NCBI RefSeq assembly: GCF_000014005.1
Contig: NC_008009.1
Span: 4,278,001 to 4,342,000, forward strand
Length of the DNA: 64,000 nt
Origin: Candidatus Koribacter versatilis Ellin345
Lineage (GTDB): Bacteria; Acidobacteriota; Terriglobia; Terriglobales; Acidobacteriaceae
Direction of reading: 5' to 3'
Shown: positions 34,353 to 43,569 of the stretch, piece after piece
Layout of the letters: each line of letters begins with the position of its first letter
Position numbering within the stretch: the stretch's first letter is position 1
Notes under the pieces: generated by a model
Told to the model about the DNA's origin: nothing
Seen by the model: only the letters and a program-made list of their open reading frames with translations
Databases searched by the model: none
Position numbers and translations under genes: made by a program

Positions 34353-34628
34353 ATGCAGAATTTCGAACTTCCTGAACCGACCCGCACCGACGCCATTGCT
34401 TCAATCAAGCGCTACTTCGACGAGAACCTGGAGCCGATTGGCGATCTGCCGGCTGGGTTGTTGCTGAATTTCTTCCTCGAAGAGATTGGACCGGCGATTT
34501 ACAACCGTGCGGTTCACGATGCGCAGGCGCGGCTCACGCAGCGGGTGGCGGATCTTGATGGAGAACTCTTCACCGACGAGTTCCAGTATTGGCCGCGACA
34601 TGCGGCGAAGAAGAAGCCGCGCCGCTAA
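34353..34628 (+). CDS. DUF2164 family protein, 91 aa
   Basis: The segment AIASIKRYFDENLEPIGDL followed by LLLNFFLEEIGPAIYNRAVHDAQ is the signature of DUF2164, a small helical cytoplasmic family of unknown function. ATG 34353 lies 9 nt after TACGAT and has no Shine-Dalgarno, which suggests a leaderless message; an ATG seven codons upstream is less likely. The basic C-terminus (AKKKPRR) could contact nucleic acid, though this is speculation. Confidence 0.8.
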   Translation: MQNFELPEPTRTDAIASIKRYFDENLEPIGDLPAGLLLNFFLEEIGPAIYNRAVHDAQARLTQRVADLDGELFTDEFQYWPRHAAKKKPRR

Positions 34629-34657
34629 GAGACGGCCGATGTTATTCTGCCCAACAA

Positions 34658-35143
34658 ATGCCTCGCGCGTTTCCGAACCCGTTGCGACTCGTTCTGGTCT
34701 GGCTGATCATCGAGTTCGTGGCATGTTCGTTTGTGGTGCTCGCGACCTGGAAGACGTTGCACGACTGCAAGCAAAGCCCTTGCGCGAACGAGGGTAAGGC
34801 CATGATCTGGGACGCCCGCAGAGGTTTCGCAGCGGTGATAACAATTACCCTGCTGCAGCCCATCGGCTCGGCATTCATGCTTTCTGCTCTGAGTCCGGGT
34901 GAGACTCGCGCCGGGCACTTAGGCAAGGCCGTCCTCGTGGGCGCGCTCTTCGTATTGGTGAGCAGCCTTGTGGGCTGGGCTGTTTACTCCTCGTACGCCC
35001 GCCCCGCGCTCTGGTCGCTGGGCAATATCTTCGTTGAAATCTTCGTGACCGTTCCCATCCTGCAGGGTCTGAGCGCGCTCATCGGCGGCATCAGTTGCGG
35101 GATGATCGACTGGAAGTTTCGAGGCCAACCCGCACACTCATGA
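34658..35143 (+). CDS. Hypothetical four-TM membrane protein, 161 aa
   Basis: Four hydrophobic stretches are visible (LVLVWLIIEFVACSFVVLA, AVITITLLQPIGSAFML, AVLVGALFVLVSSLVGWAVY, IFVEIFVTVPILQGLSALIGG), with one Cys pair in the first loop (DCKQSPC). I recognise no family. ATG 34658 follows TATTCT by 9 nt without a Shine-Dalgarno. The stop overlaps the yceH start (ATGA), so the two are translated together. Confidence 0.65.
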   Translation: MPRAFPNPLRLVLVWLIIEFVACSFVVLATWKTLHDCKQSPCANEGKAMIWDARRGFAAVITITLLQPIGSAFMLSALSPGETRAGHLGKAVLVGALFVLVSSLVGWAVYSSYARPALWSLGNIFVEIFVTVPILQGLSALIGGISCGMIDWKFRGQPAHS

Positions 35144-35784
35144 CGCTTATCCTCAATCCCGAATCTGCCCGGGTGCTTGGCTGTTTGATCGAGAAAGAAA
35201 TCACCACGCCGGAGTACTATCCGCTCTCGCTGAATGCGCTTATCAACGCGTGCAACCAGAAGTCAAACCGCGATCCTGCGATGTCGCTCGACGAAGACTC
35301 GGTGCGCGTGGCGCTGCGGAACCTGACCGACAAAGGGCTGGCGCGGCATGCACCCTCCGAGGGGCGGGTGCCGAAGTACGAGCACGATGTGAACAACGCG
35401 ATGCAACTCAGCCGTCGCGAGGTCGCCATCCTCTGCGAGCTGTTGCTGCGGGGGCCGCAGACGCCAGGCGAGTTGCGCGGGCGCGCCGAGCGGATGTACA
35501 AGTTCGAAGGAATAGAGGACGTGCACTCGACGCTGCAGCGGCTGATGGAGCGCGATCCGGCGCTCGTTGTTGTGCTTCCCCGCCAGCCCGGGACGAAAGA
35601 AGCGCGCTACACGCATACATTGATGCCTGTCGATATGCAGCCGCAGCCGGCGGTCGAAGTATCGCACTCCGTGAGCGGCGGGAATGATGGGCGCATCGCG
35701 CAATTGGAAGCGGAAGTGCGGGAATTGCGCGCGGAAATCGAAACTCTAAAAGAACAGGTGAAGTCGCTCACTCCGGTGAACTGA
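35140..35784 (+). CDS. yceH: YceH (UPF0502/DUF480) family protein
   Basis: This 214-aa protein belongs to DUF480: NPESARVLGCLIEKEITTPEYYPLSLNALINACNQKSNRDP near the N-terminus, and LCELLLRGPQTPGELRGRAERM in the second half. The family has two winged-helix domains and is probably DNA- or RNA-associated; its role is not established. The C-terminus is a short coiled coil (IAQLEAEVRELRAEIETLKEQV). The ATG overlaps the stop of the preceding membrane-protein gene. Confidence 0.9.
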   Translation: MTLILNPESARVLGCLIEKEITTPEYYPLSLNALINACNQKSNRDPAMSLDEDSVRVALRNLTDKGLARHAPSEGRVPKYEHDVNNAMQLSRREVAILCELLLRGPQTPGELRGRAERMYKFEGIEDVHSTLQRLMERDPALVVVLPRQPGTKEARYTHTLMPVDMQPQPAVEVSHSVSGGNDGRIAQLEAEVRELRAEIETLKEQVKSLTPVN

Positions 35785-35888
35785 TTCCCAGATGTGTTCC
35801 CTTCGATCGCTCAGCAGAAATTTGCTCTCGTAATCCGACACTCTCGACTGCCACAATAGGGGCTCATCCTCTGGTCTAGGCGGTTGCC

Positions 35889-37649
35889 ATGCGCAGACTT
35901 GTTTCGGCACTCTTCCCTGCAGTTTTCCTCGCGGTCCTTTCCGGTTGTGGCGGTTCATCGAGTTCGCCGACACCCACGCCGAAGCAGTCGATTCAATACG
36001 CGGTGAGCCCTTCTTCCATTGACTTGCAGCAGGATGGGACGAAGAGCACCGTTTCGGTCACGGCAACCTGCCAGAACCTCGATACGGTTTCGGCCGACAT
36101 CACAGGGCTGCCCACGGGCGTAACCGCGAGCGTAACGCAACCGACGTGTTCCACGGCCGGGAGCATTGACTTCACCGTTACGGATGTTGCGAACGCGCGC
36201 GCAACGTCCTATACGGTAGTTGTTGGTACTCCGAACGCCGCGAATGTCACGACCGCGAAGCTGGCCATGAACGTCGTTGCGCAGGCCGCGGTGACGCGGA
36301 CGGCGACAGGCTTGAAGACCGCGTTCATGTCCACCTCGTTCCAACTCGCGGACTGGTCGTACTCGTGGCTGAACGATCATCCGGCGACGATTCCGCCGCT
36401 CAACAATCTTGCAGAGCAGCACATCCGCATTCAACTGATCGACGGCGCAGTACCGCAGATCGACGCCGCGAATTGGGATTTCACCAAGGCGGATGCGACC
36501 ATCCAGCCGCTGCTTGCGGTGGGCGACGATAGTCCTGAGCTGCAGATCGGCACGGTGCCGGCCTTCCTGGGTGACAGCAGTGGCCACTACGTGGAAGCGA
36601 ACCTGCCGGCATTTGCCGAGTACTGCGCGAACCTGGTGCGCTACTACAACAAGGGCGGCTTCAGCGTGGGCGGCAAGCTCTACAAGTCCTTGAGCAGCAC
36701 GCCGATCAAGTGGTGGGGGATTTTTAACGAGCCGAACTGGAACAGCGTGACTCCCGCGCAGTACCCCACGATGTACAACGCAGTCGCGGCGTCGATGCTC
36801 GCGGTGGATCCCGACATCAAGTTAGTCGGGCTGGAACTGGGCGATGTGACGGGCATGGCGCAGAGCTACATGCCGCCGTTGTTGAGCGGCGTGACACAGC
36901 CGATGCATGCACTGGCCAGCCATTACTACAGCACGTGCAACCAGAAAGATTCCGACGTGCAGTTGTTCTCACAGGTGCAGATGTTCCACGACCAGACCGC
37001 TTACATCCGGACTACGCTGGATGCAAATGCGCCGACGGCCGGTCTGCCGATCTGGATAACCGAGAACAACGTGAATGCCGACTACGACAAAGGCGGCGGT
37101 ATTAGCGCCTGTAATGGCGGTGCGTTCACCGAAGATGACCGCGGCACAAGCGCATACTTCGCGGCGTGGCGTCCGTTCGTCTATTCCCAGATGGTGCACG
37201 CCGGAGCGGCGGGCATTTGGCATTGGTCGTTTTACGGCGGTGGGCAATACGGCGAGTATGCCGACGACAGCACGCCGTATCTCAGCTACTGGGTGGACTA
37301 CGAACTTTCGCACCTGCTCGGACAAGAGAGCATGACGGAGGTCAGCAGCAGCGTGACGGAGCCGAGTCGCATCGAGATGTTCGCGGCGAAGGCCGCGGAC
37401 GGATCCCGCGTGATCATGGTGGTGAACCACGACGTGGCTGCCGATTCCGACAACAACGGGCAGGGCGTGCCGAAAAAAGTGCAACTCGATCTCAGTGGCG
37501 CCGGTTCGTTTACAACGGCCACATTGATCGCCGTCGATAAGAGCACCAGCATAGCCACTGGGCCTACGACGACGACGCTCACGCCAACCGCCGGCGTCGT
37601 CACGCTGACTTTCCCCGGCTACGGCGTGCAGTTCGTACAGCTCAAATAG
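35889..37649 (+). CDS. Lipoprotein with clan GH-A glycoside hydrolase-like domain
   Basis: This 586-aa protein has a lipoprotein signal (FLAVLSGC, C20), a Gly/Ser/Pro spacer, an Ig-like beta-domain (~30-135), and a TIM-barrel hydrolase-like domain (~140-510) with GIFNEPNW (proposed acid/base E281) and PIWITENN (proposed nucleophile E392). The NEP plus late TE-N pattern fits clan GH-A (GH39/GH5/GH30-like), but the exact family is unsure. A beta-sandwich-like tail ends the protein. It probably acts on a polysaccharide at the cell surface. Its stop lies 2 bp from that of the convergent ADOP permease. Confidence 0.75.
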   Translation: MRRLVSALFPAVFLAVLSGCGGSSSSPTPTPKQSIQYAVSPSSIDLQQDGTKSTVSVTATCQNLDTVSADITGLPTGVTASVTQPTCSTAGSIDFTVTDVANARATSYTVVVGTPNAANVTTAKLAMNVVAQAAVTRTATGLKTAFMSTSFQLADWSYSWLNDHPATIPPLNNLAEQHIRIQLIDGAVPQIDAANWDFTKADATIQPLLAVGDDSPELQIGTVPAFLGDSSGHYVEANLPAFAEYCANLVRYYNKGGFSVGGKLYKSLSSTPIKWWGIFNEPNWNSVTPAQYPTMYNAVAASMLAVDPDIKLVGLELGDVTGMAQSYMPPLLSGVTQPMHALASHYYSTCNQKDSDVQLFSQVQMFHDQTAYIRTTLDANAPTAGLPIWITENNVNADYDKGGGISACNGGAFTEDDRGTSAYFAAWRPFVYSQMVHAGAAGIWHWSFYGGGQYGEYADDSTPYLSYWVDYELSHLLGQESMTEVSSSVTEPSRIEMFAAKAADGSRVIMVVNHDVAADSDNNGQGVPKKVQLDLSGAGSFTTATLIAVDKSTSIATGPTTTTLTPTAGVVTLTFPGYGVQFVQLK

Positions 37650-37651
37650 GT

Positions 37652-40093
37652 CTACTCGATGCGCAAAGCTTCCATCGGCTCGGTGGAGGCTGCGCGCCGG
37701 GCCGGCCACCATGCAGCGAACAAACCCGTCAGTAGCAGGACTCCACTGCCCGCCAAGAGAGCGATAGGATCGCGCGGGGCAACGCCAAACAACATACTGC
37801 TCATGAGGCGGCCGCCGGCAATCGAGGCCAGCACTCCAACGAGAAGTCCGATTCCGACGAGGATTCCGGCCTCGCGCAAAACCATGCGTAGGATGTCGCC
37901 ACGCGCCGCGCCAAGCGCCATGCGGACGCCAATCTCTTTGGTCTGGCGCGCGACGGTGTACGACATCACGCCATAGAGACCCGCGGCGCCGAGGAAGAGC
38001 GCGATCAGGCCGAAGCCGGAGAGCAGCATCATGCTGAAGCGCTGCTGCGCCACGGAATCGCTCATCAGGTGGTCCATCGTCGTCATGCCCGCGATGGGCA
38101 ACTGTGCGGTGTCGAGAAAGACACCGCGCAGCGCATTCGCGAGATCCACATTCGCGGACTTCTTGCGCACGACCCAGGTCATCCCGCGCGACTGGCCGAT
38201 CAACTGGACCATTTTGTCGGGAACTTGTCCGGCAGGCAGATACATCATTTCTGGCGCACGTTGCTCGAGCCCGAGCTGTTTCACGTTGCCGACCACACCA
38301 ACGATCTCGCGAACGGGATCAGCGAAATCTGGTCCCATCGCCTTGCCGATCTGAACATGCTGGCCGATCGGATTTTCCTTCGGGAAGTAGGTGTGCACGA
38401 ATTGTTCGTTGACGATCAGCACCGGCGCCGACGATTTGTTGTCGGCCATGGTGAAAGCGCGGCCTGCGGCGACAGGAATCTTCAGAGTCGTGAAATAGTC
38501 GGCAGTGATGGGAACGTACTTCTCGTCATACGAGCTGCCGTCGCTGGGTGCGGGACGGCCCGCGATGTCGAACGGAAGATCAGGCACGGGCTCCATTGGC
38601 GCGCCGATGACCGCAGCCGCCGACTCCACACCGGGCAGCGCTTCGGTATGCGCCGCAAGCGTGTCGAGCGTCTGGCCGAACGCGGCGCCAGTAGACGTCT
38701 GTGCGACAGACAAGCCGGTCTTGAAGGTTGCGGTGTTCGCGGGATCGAAGCCCGGCGCGATATGCACCAGCTTCCAGAAGCTTCCGAGCAACAAAGCTGC
38801 GGCGACGAGTAGAACCAACGACATCGCCACTTCGCCAACCACGAGCACGCGCTGCGCGGGCACTCGTCCCGGGGCGATGCGCGTGGTGTTCAAGCGCAAA
38901 GAATCGTTCAAGTGCACACGGCGCGATTCCAATGCCGGCACGAGGCTGAACAGAACGGCGCAAAGCACTGCGAGGCCAGCAGCGAAGGCCACGCCGGAAG
39001 ATCCAACGTGCAGCGAAGCGAAAGCCGGCAACTGGATCGGCGTGAGATGCAGGATGACCGGCGCGGTAAATTGCGCGAGCGCGATTCCGGCGACAGCGCC
39101 CAGCGCGCAGAGCAACAAGTTCTCGACGAGCATTTGCTGCAGCAGTCGTCCGCCGGTGGCGCCGAGCGCGACGCGAACGCTCATCTCACGGCGACGGGAA
39201 ATCGCGCGCGTTAACAAGAGGCTGAGGATGTTCGCGGCCACGACCACGAGAAGAATTCCGACTGCTCCCATCAGGATGTTGAGCGCAGGCTTCACGTCAC
39301 CAACGAGCGAAGCGTGGTAGTCCCAAACATGAGCGCTTTCCTGGGCTGACCATAAATCGGGATAGGTATCTTTCAACTGAAGCAAAACTCGCTTCAGGTC
39401 GTCCTGCGCCATGGCGGGAGTTACGCCGGACTTGAGTCGCGCCACGACGTTGTAATTGTTGTCGTGGTTCTCGGCATCTTCTTTCAGGTGCAGAGTGGTC
39501 CAGATATCGATCTTGTTATCGAGCTGAAACTTTGGGTTCGCAACCCCGACGACGGTGTACTTCTCGCTGCCGAGAGTGATCGCTCGTCCCACGATATTGG
39601 GATCGGCATTGAACTGGCGACGCCAAGTGGCATCGCTGAGCACTGCGACGCCAGCGGCGCCGGGTTGCATGTCTTCCGGGGCGAAGCCGTGACCGAGCAT
39701 GGGCTCCATGGCAAAAACGTGGAAGAAGTTCGAGGACACACCCAGCGATTGCAGCGGAATCGCGGCCTGCTGCTCCATCAAATTCACGCTGTGTGGAAAG
39801 TAGTCGTAGCCGGCGACAGACTCAAAGCTGCGATTGGTGCGCGAGAAAAAAAGGATCTTGGTCGCGGAATAGGCGTTGCTGTCGCCACTGCCGGGGTAAG
39901 CGCGTGCGATACGCACCAACTGTTCAGGATGCGAGAACGGCAATGGTCGCAGAATGACGCCGTAGAGCAGCAGGAACACGACGAGGTTCGCGCCGATGCC
40001 AAGCGCCAGTGTGATCACTGCCGACACGGTGAATCCCGGGCTGCGCAGCAGGTGACGCAGCGCATAGCGTAGGTCCTGTTTCACTCTCGCCAT
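37652..40093 (-). CDS. ADOP-type MacB/FtsX-like permease
   Basis: This 813-aa membrane protein has the N-terminal motif DLRYALRHLLRSPGFTVSAVITLALGIGAN typical of ADOP (acidobacterial duplicated orphan permease) proteins, two MacB-like periplasmic domains, and two FtsX-type three-TM blocks, the second ending near PMEALRIE. Such permeases often lack a neighbouring ATPase gene, as here. The ATPase partner and substrate are unknown. ATG 40093 has AGGAG 5-6 nt upstream and is preferred over an ATG eight codons earlier. The family points to Acidobacteriota. Confidence 0.92.
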   Translation of the reverse strand: MARVKQDLRYALRHLLRSPGFTVSAVITLALGIGANLVVFLLLYGVILRPLPFSHPEQLVRIARAYPGSGDSNAYSATKILFFSRTNRSFESVAGYDYFPHSVNLMEQQAAIPLQSLGVSSNFFHVFAMEPMLGHGFAPEDMQPGAAGVAVLSDATWRRQFNADPNIVGRAITLGSEKYTVVGVANPKFQLDNKIDIWTTLHLKEDAENHDNNYNVVARLKSGVTPAMAQDDLKRVLLQLKDTYPDLWSAQESAHVWDYHASLVGDVKPALNILMGAVGILLVVVAANILSLLLTRAISRRREMSVRVALGATGGRLLQQMLVENLLLCALGAVAGIALAQFTAPVILHLTPIQLPAFASLHVGSSGVAFAAGLAVLCAVLFSLVPALESRRVHLNDSLRLNTTRIAPGRVPAQRVLVVGEVAMSLVLLVAAALLLGSFWKLVHIAPGFDPANTATFKTGLSVAQTSTGAAFGQTLDTLAAHTEALPGVESAAAVIGAPMEPVPDLPFDIAGRPAPSDGSSYDEKYVPITADYFTTLKIPVAAGRAFTMADNKSSAPVLIVNEQFVHTYFPKENPIGQHVQIGKAMGPDFADPVREIVGVVGNVKQLGLEQRAPEMMYLPAGQVPDKMVQLIGQSRGMTWVVRKKSANVDLANALRGVFLDTAQLPIAGMTTMDHLMSDSVAQQRFSMMLLSGFGLIALFLGAAGLYGVMSYTVARQTKEIGVRMALGAARGDILRMVLREAGILVGIGLLVGVLASIAGGRLMSSMLFGVAPRDPIALLAGSGVLLLTGLFAAWWPARRAASTEPMEALRIE

Positions 40094-40248
40094 TCCGAAC
40101 TCCTTTCCAGTCGCCATTAGTAGTGCACTCCTATCTCCGATTTACGAGCGCGGCAAACCGTTGGTTCCGTGGGAGAAATATCGGGCAAAGGGGAGTTGGA
40201 AGCAGTTGGATCGTCCGGATTCGGGCAGGCTGTCCGCAGGCGAACAGC

Positions 40249-40929
40249 TCAGGGAGTAACGTTTGTTGCCGCCGCTGCGAAATCAGCGAAGGTGAAACCT
40301 TCTCGTTCCACGATCTCACCGGCTTCGAGGGAAATGGGGCGATCGAACATGGACCCGGCGTAGACGCAAGTGTGGAATTCGCCACGCTCACCGCAGGGAT
40401 CAACTTCGGCCGGCAGCTCTGCAAGCAAGGATTCGTCGAAGTCGCGTCCCGCAAACGCTGGCGAAAGTTGCTTGTTATCTATACACGTAAGTTTCGCGCG
40501 CAGACCGGCAGCGATCATCTCGCGTGCGAGCTGTGCGGTGGGTAAATCCCACAGCGGAAAAAGCGGCTCAAGCCCGGTGGCGGCGAGTTGTTTCTCGCGA
40601 TATTCACGGATGTCACGCAGAAAGAGATCGCCGAAGGCGATGGCATGAACGCCTTCGCGCACGGCCCGATCGCAGACTTCTCGCATGCGTTTTTCGTATT
40701 CGGCGTTAGAGCACGGCCAGGGTAGCGGGACTGGCCAGAGAGGGAGACGTGTGGCGCGTGCCTGGGCTTCGAGGACAGTATGCCGCGTGCCGTGCATGGC
40801 AACGCGATCGAAGTGGGAGTTCAGCGTGGTGAGCACGCCAACAACTTCGATGTCGGGAGTTTGATGGAGGACGTGGAGGGACCAGGCCGAATCTTTACCG
40901 CTGCTCCAGGAAAGGAGGATGCGTTTCAT
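40249..40929 (-). CDS. Diphthine--ammonia ligase-like (DUF71/ATP_bind_4) PP-loop ATPase
   Basis: The 226-aa protein has the PP-loop SWSSGKDSAWSL (residues 7-18) and the family segments AFGDLFLRDIREYRE, LFPLWDLPTAQLAREMI and GERGEFHT. In archaea and eukaryotes the family makes diphthamide; bacteria lack diphthamide, so this member presumably amidates or adenylates something else. TACTAT lies 7 nt before the ATG with no Shine-Dalgarno, suggesting a leaderless message. A large palindromic block lies directly upstream. Confidence 0.85.
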   Translation of the reverse strand: MKRILLSWSSGKDSAWSLHVLHQTPDIEVVGVLTTLNSHFDRVAMHGTRHTVLEAQARATRLPLWPVPLPWPCSNAEYEKRMREVCDRAVREGVHAIAFGDLFLRDIREYREKQLAATGLEPLFPLWDLPTAQLAREMIAAGLRAKLTCIDNKQLSPAFAGRDFDESLLAELPAEVDPCGERGEFHTCVYAGSMFDRPISLEAGEIVEREGFTFADFAAAATNVTP

Positions 40930-40957
40930 GCTCCGTATAGTAATGCGGGCAAATGGA

Positions 40958-41103
40958 TTCGCAGGCGGCCCGATGCGACGGGGATGATCCCCCCACCATC
41001 CCGGTCGCGGGTACCGCCTGCGAACGAGTAAGCCGCCTATTCTGGATTAGCGCGGCTGGCCGCCAGTCGCGACGGCCTAATGCAGTCCGGTATTCAGCCG
41101 GAC
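40958..41103. repeat. Three-hairpin palindromic block (REP/BIME-like)
   Basis: Hairpin 1 (40958-41024) has perfect 11-bp outer arms TTCGCAGGCGG/CCGCCTGCGAA and inner arms GCGAC..GGGATG/CATCCC..GTCGC. Hairpin 2 spans about 41047-41080 with TTAG/CTAA ends and inner CTGG-CCG-CCAG. Hairpin 3 (41085-41103) is GTCCGG/CCGGAC. The block fills most of the 225-bp gap between the hemerythrin operon and the DUF71 gene and has no T-tract. Confidence 0.7.
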
Positions 41104-41154
41104 AACGCTATGGTCTTCCCGGATTGCTGCGCTGCAACATAAATATCGTCGTGC

Positions 41155-41622
41155 TTAGGGGGACGATATCGGAATGGAACCGGGACCAGGTGGCGCTTCC
41201 CAATCGAGGGATTCGGCGAAGATTTTATTCTCTTCCAGCCAGCGTCCGAGTTCATTGTCTTCGTCCTCGAGGTGCTGATGGATCCAGCCGAGTTCGTATT
41301 CCACGATCCTGGCGAATTGGCTCCTCGACGTGGATAACAATCCGGATTGCAAACGCAGAAGTCCCTCGGTGAACTCCGCGTGGCGACGGCGGTGCGCTTC
41401 CAGTCCGGGATACCCAGCACCTTCCATGAACATTTCTTCGTCCATGAAATGCATACGGGTATGGAGGGTAAGCGTAGCCGCCAGCAGGCGTAACTCGCAC
41501 AGCGATTTTCCTCCGGCATCGGCCTCGCGCATCTGCCGCACTAACTGCAGGAGTTGCTCGTGCTGCGAATCGAGCCGAGGGATGCCGAAGGTGAGCCGGT
41601 CTCGCACACCCACTTCGTCCAT
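41155..41622 (-). CDS. Bacteriohemerythrin (third in tandem)
   Basis: This 155-aa single-domain hemerythrin binds O2 at a non-haem di-iron centre. The ligand set is complete: H21 (DSQHEQL), H58 and E62 (HFMDEE), H77 and H81 (HRRRH), H117 and D122 (HLEDED). The C-terminus carries a short Pro/Gly-rich tail. It follows the second copy after 12 bp on the same strand. Roles proposed for such proteins are O2 storage, delivery to oxidases, or O2/NO sensing; none can be chosen from sequence. Confidence 0.9.
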   Translation of the reverse strand: MDEVGVRDRLTFGIPRLDSQHEQLLQLVRQMREADAGGKSLCELRLLAATLTLHTRMHFMDEEMFMEGAGYPGLEAHRRRHAEFTEGLLRLQSGLLSTSRSQFARIVEYELGWIHQHLEDEDNELGRWLEENKIFAESLDWEAPPGPGSIPISSP

Positions 41623-41634
41623 TGCTAACCCCGT

Positions 41635-42033
41635 TCAGCCATTCGCTTTCATCCATGTTCCATACTTCACATCGTGGGTGAGGATATGGTTTTGCAGCCA
41701 GTCTCTGAGAAAGTCCATCAGTTCGACGGACAACACCGGCAATCCTGCTTTGACCTTCGATTCCAGGTCGCGGACCTTCTTTGTGAAGGTAACGTGCAGG
41801 CTTCGGTGCGCGGGCAGGTCCGGGTAGTTGCGCGACTGCAGAAATGATTCCTCGTGAGCGAAGTGCGTGTGGGTATAGGCGACCATTTCGATGAGGATCT
41901 TTTGTTGAACGTCTTTCCCTTTACCTTGCGCCATGGCATCGTGCAGCCGGTTGAGGATTCCAAACCAAGTTTTGTGCTCGGCATCCATCGCCGCGCCCAC
42001 ACTAAAGCGAGTCTCCCACGTTAGAAATGGCAT
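41635..42033 (-). CDS. Bacteriohemerythrin (second in tandem)
   Basis: This 132-aa hemerythrin domain has all ligands: H20 (DAEHKTW), H57 and E61 (HFAHEE), H76 and H80 (HRSLH), H116 and D121 (HILTHD). ATG 42033 is preceded by GGAG at 8 nt and overlaps the upstream hemerythrin by 13 nt, so translation is probably coupled. The shared MP-(F/D)-L-x-W start with the first copy suggests recent duplication of the pair. Confidence 0.9.
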   Translation of the reverse strand: MPFLTWETRFSVGAAMDAEHKTWFGILNRLHDAMAQGKGKDVQQKILIEMVAYTHTHFAHEESFLQSRNYPDLPAHRSLHVTFTKKVRDLESKVKAGLPVLSVELMDFLRDWLQNHILTHDVKYGTWMKANG

Positions 42034-42479
42034 TTCTGTTTCTCCTGAATTTCTGTCGTCGTAAGGCCATGCACCGGGAGCTCTCGCCGATGGATCCACG
42101 TGGCATACTGCGCGTCTTCGATTGCGACGTGCTTGCGCATCCATACCCGCATGAATTCCATACGATCTGGCGTAATGCCCGACCGATCGGAGCGTAGTTC
42201 TGCCTGGATCGCCTGCAACTGCTCGAGAAAGCTGCGATGCAGGTGCTGATGTCCGCAGAGCGCCGGAAATGCGCAGATCTGCATGACCCGTTCCTCGCGC
42301 TCGAAATGCGACCGTGTATAGGCGCCTAACTCCGCGAGGATTTCCTGCTGGATCGTTGCTGCTCGTCCGCTCCGCATCGCATCGCGCAACCGGTGCGCGG
42401 TGGCAAACAGGCCCTGGTGCTGCGCGTCGAGTGACGCAATACCAACGCTGTCACTGTCTTTCCATTGCAGGTCGGGCAT
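42021..42479 (-). CDS. Bacteriohemerythrin (first in tandem)
   Basis: This 152-aa protein has the full di-iron ligand set: H21 (DAQHQGL), H58 and E62 (HFEREE), H77 and H81 (HQHLH), H117 and D122 (HVAIED). A C-terminal tail of ~20 residues after the domain overlaps the next gene. ATG 42479 with GAGG upstream is chosen over longer frames. It is the first gene of a three-hemerythrin operon divergent from a Gfo/Idh oxidoreductase; the 76-bp gap presumably holds both promoters. Confidence 0.9.
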   Translation of the reverse strand: MPDLQWKDSDSVGIASLDAQHQGLFATAHRLRDAMRSGRAATIQQEILAELGAYTRSHFEREERVMQICAFPALCGHQHLHRSFLEQLQAIQAELRSDRSGITPDRMEFMRVWMRKHVAIEDAQYATWIHRRELPVHGLTTTEIQEKQKCHF

Positions 42480-42555
42480 ATTGCGCCTCAATGGGTACAT
42501 CGGCAGGAAGTAAACTTGGTTCAGAAGTGAATTCGAATTTCCTGGCGGGATTGCC

Positions 42556-43569
42556 ATGCCTACATCGAAAGTCCGATTTGGAATTGTGGGGTTCGGTCTG
42601 CACGCGGTAAAGCGCCTGATGCCTGCGTTTGGCATTGCGGAACACAGCGAGGTCGTTGCGCTTTCGCGGCGCGATGCGGCACGCGCCCGTGCATCGGCCG
42701 AACAGTTCGGCATCGCGAATGCTTTTGCTTCCGTCGAAGAACTCGCGCACTGCGCCGAGGTTGACGCCGTCTTCATCGCTTCGCCCGACGCGCTGCATTT
42801 GCACGACACGCTGGTTTGCCTTCGCGCAGGCAAGCCGGTGCTCTGCGAGAAACCGATGGCGATGAATGCGATGGAAGCCGAGCAGATGGTCGGGGCGGCG
42901 AAATCGGCGGCGCTGCCGCTGGGGGTTGCACAGGTGTTTCGCTTTGAGGACAGCACCCGGCGTCTTCGTGAACGCGTCCGCAACGGCAACATCGGGCGGC
43001 CGGTGCTGGCGCGCACCGAATTCTGCTATCCCGGTATCGACAGCGCGCGTACGTGGATCACCGATCCGACCCTCGCGACCGGCGGTCCGATTGCCGACGT
43101 CGGCGTGCACTGCATTGATGCGCTACGTTTCATTCTCGGCGACGAAGTCACTGCCGTAAGCTGCACGGCTGTGAAAGACGAGCTCTCCGAACCGGTGGAG
43201 TGCGCAGGTGTGGTCACACTCGAGTTCATGCGCAAGACACTGGCGACGGTGTCGGTTTCGACGCGGGCGCAGTACCGCACGTTCATCGAGATTACCGGCG
43301 AGACGGGAGTGCTGACGGCCTTTGACGCGTTAAACGTCGAGCGGCCCCTGACCATCGAGTACCGGCCCCACGCTGATCCGCGACAGGTCGAGCGCGAAGA
43401 GGTTTCCAACCAGCTTGCGTACGCGAGGCAGCTGGACGCCTTCGCCGCCACGGTGCGCGGAGAGTCTGCCTTCCCCGCACCGGGCTCGGAGGGGCAGCGC
43501 AACCAGCAGATTCTGGACGCAGCGTACGCGAGCTGGCGCAGCGGGCAGCGCCAGGTCCTGCAGTCATAG
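42556..43569 (+). CDS. Gfo/Idh/MocA family NAD(P)-dependent oxidoreductase
   Basis: The 337-aa protein has an N-terminal Rossmann fold (VRFGIVGFGLHAVKRLMPAF), the family motif VLCEKPMAMN and the GGPIADVGVHCIDALRFI segment that carries the catalytic His/Asp region. Members oxidise or reduce sugars, inositols and related compounds; the substrate here is unknown. No sugar-pathway neighbours are present; it stands alone, divergent from the hemerythrins. Confidence 0.9.
   Translation: MPTSKVRFGIVGFGLHAVKRLMPAFGIAEHSEVVALSRRDAARARASAEQFGIANAFASVEELAHCAEVDAVFIASPDALHLHDTLVCLRAGKPVLCEKPMAMNAMEAEQMVGAAKSAALPLGVAQVFRFEDSTRRLRERVRNGNIGRPVLARTEFCYPGIDSARTWITDPTLATGGPIADVGVHCIDALRFILGDEVTAVSCTAVKDELSEPVECAGVVTLEFMRKTLATVSVSTRAQYRTFIEITGETGVLTAFDALNVERPLTIEYRPHADPRQVEREEVSNQLAYARQLDAFAATVRGESAFPAPGSEGQRNQQILDAAYASWRSGQRQVLQS

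Noticed and set aside
41327-41335. DnaA-box-like CGTGGATAA inside a hemerythrin gene
   Set aside because: One mismatch to the strict box and located inside coding sequence; treated as chance.
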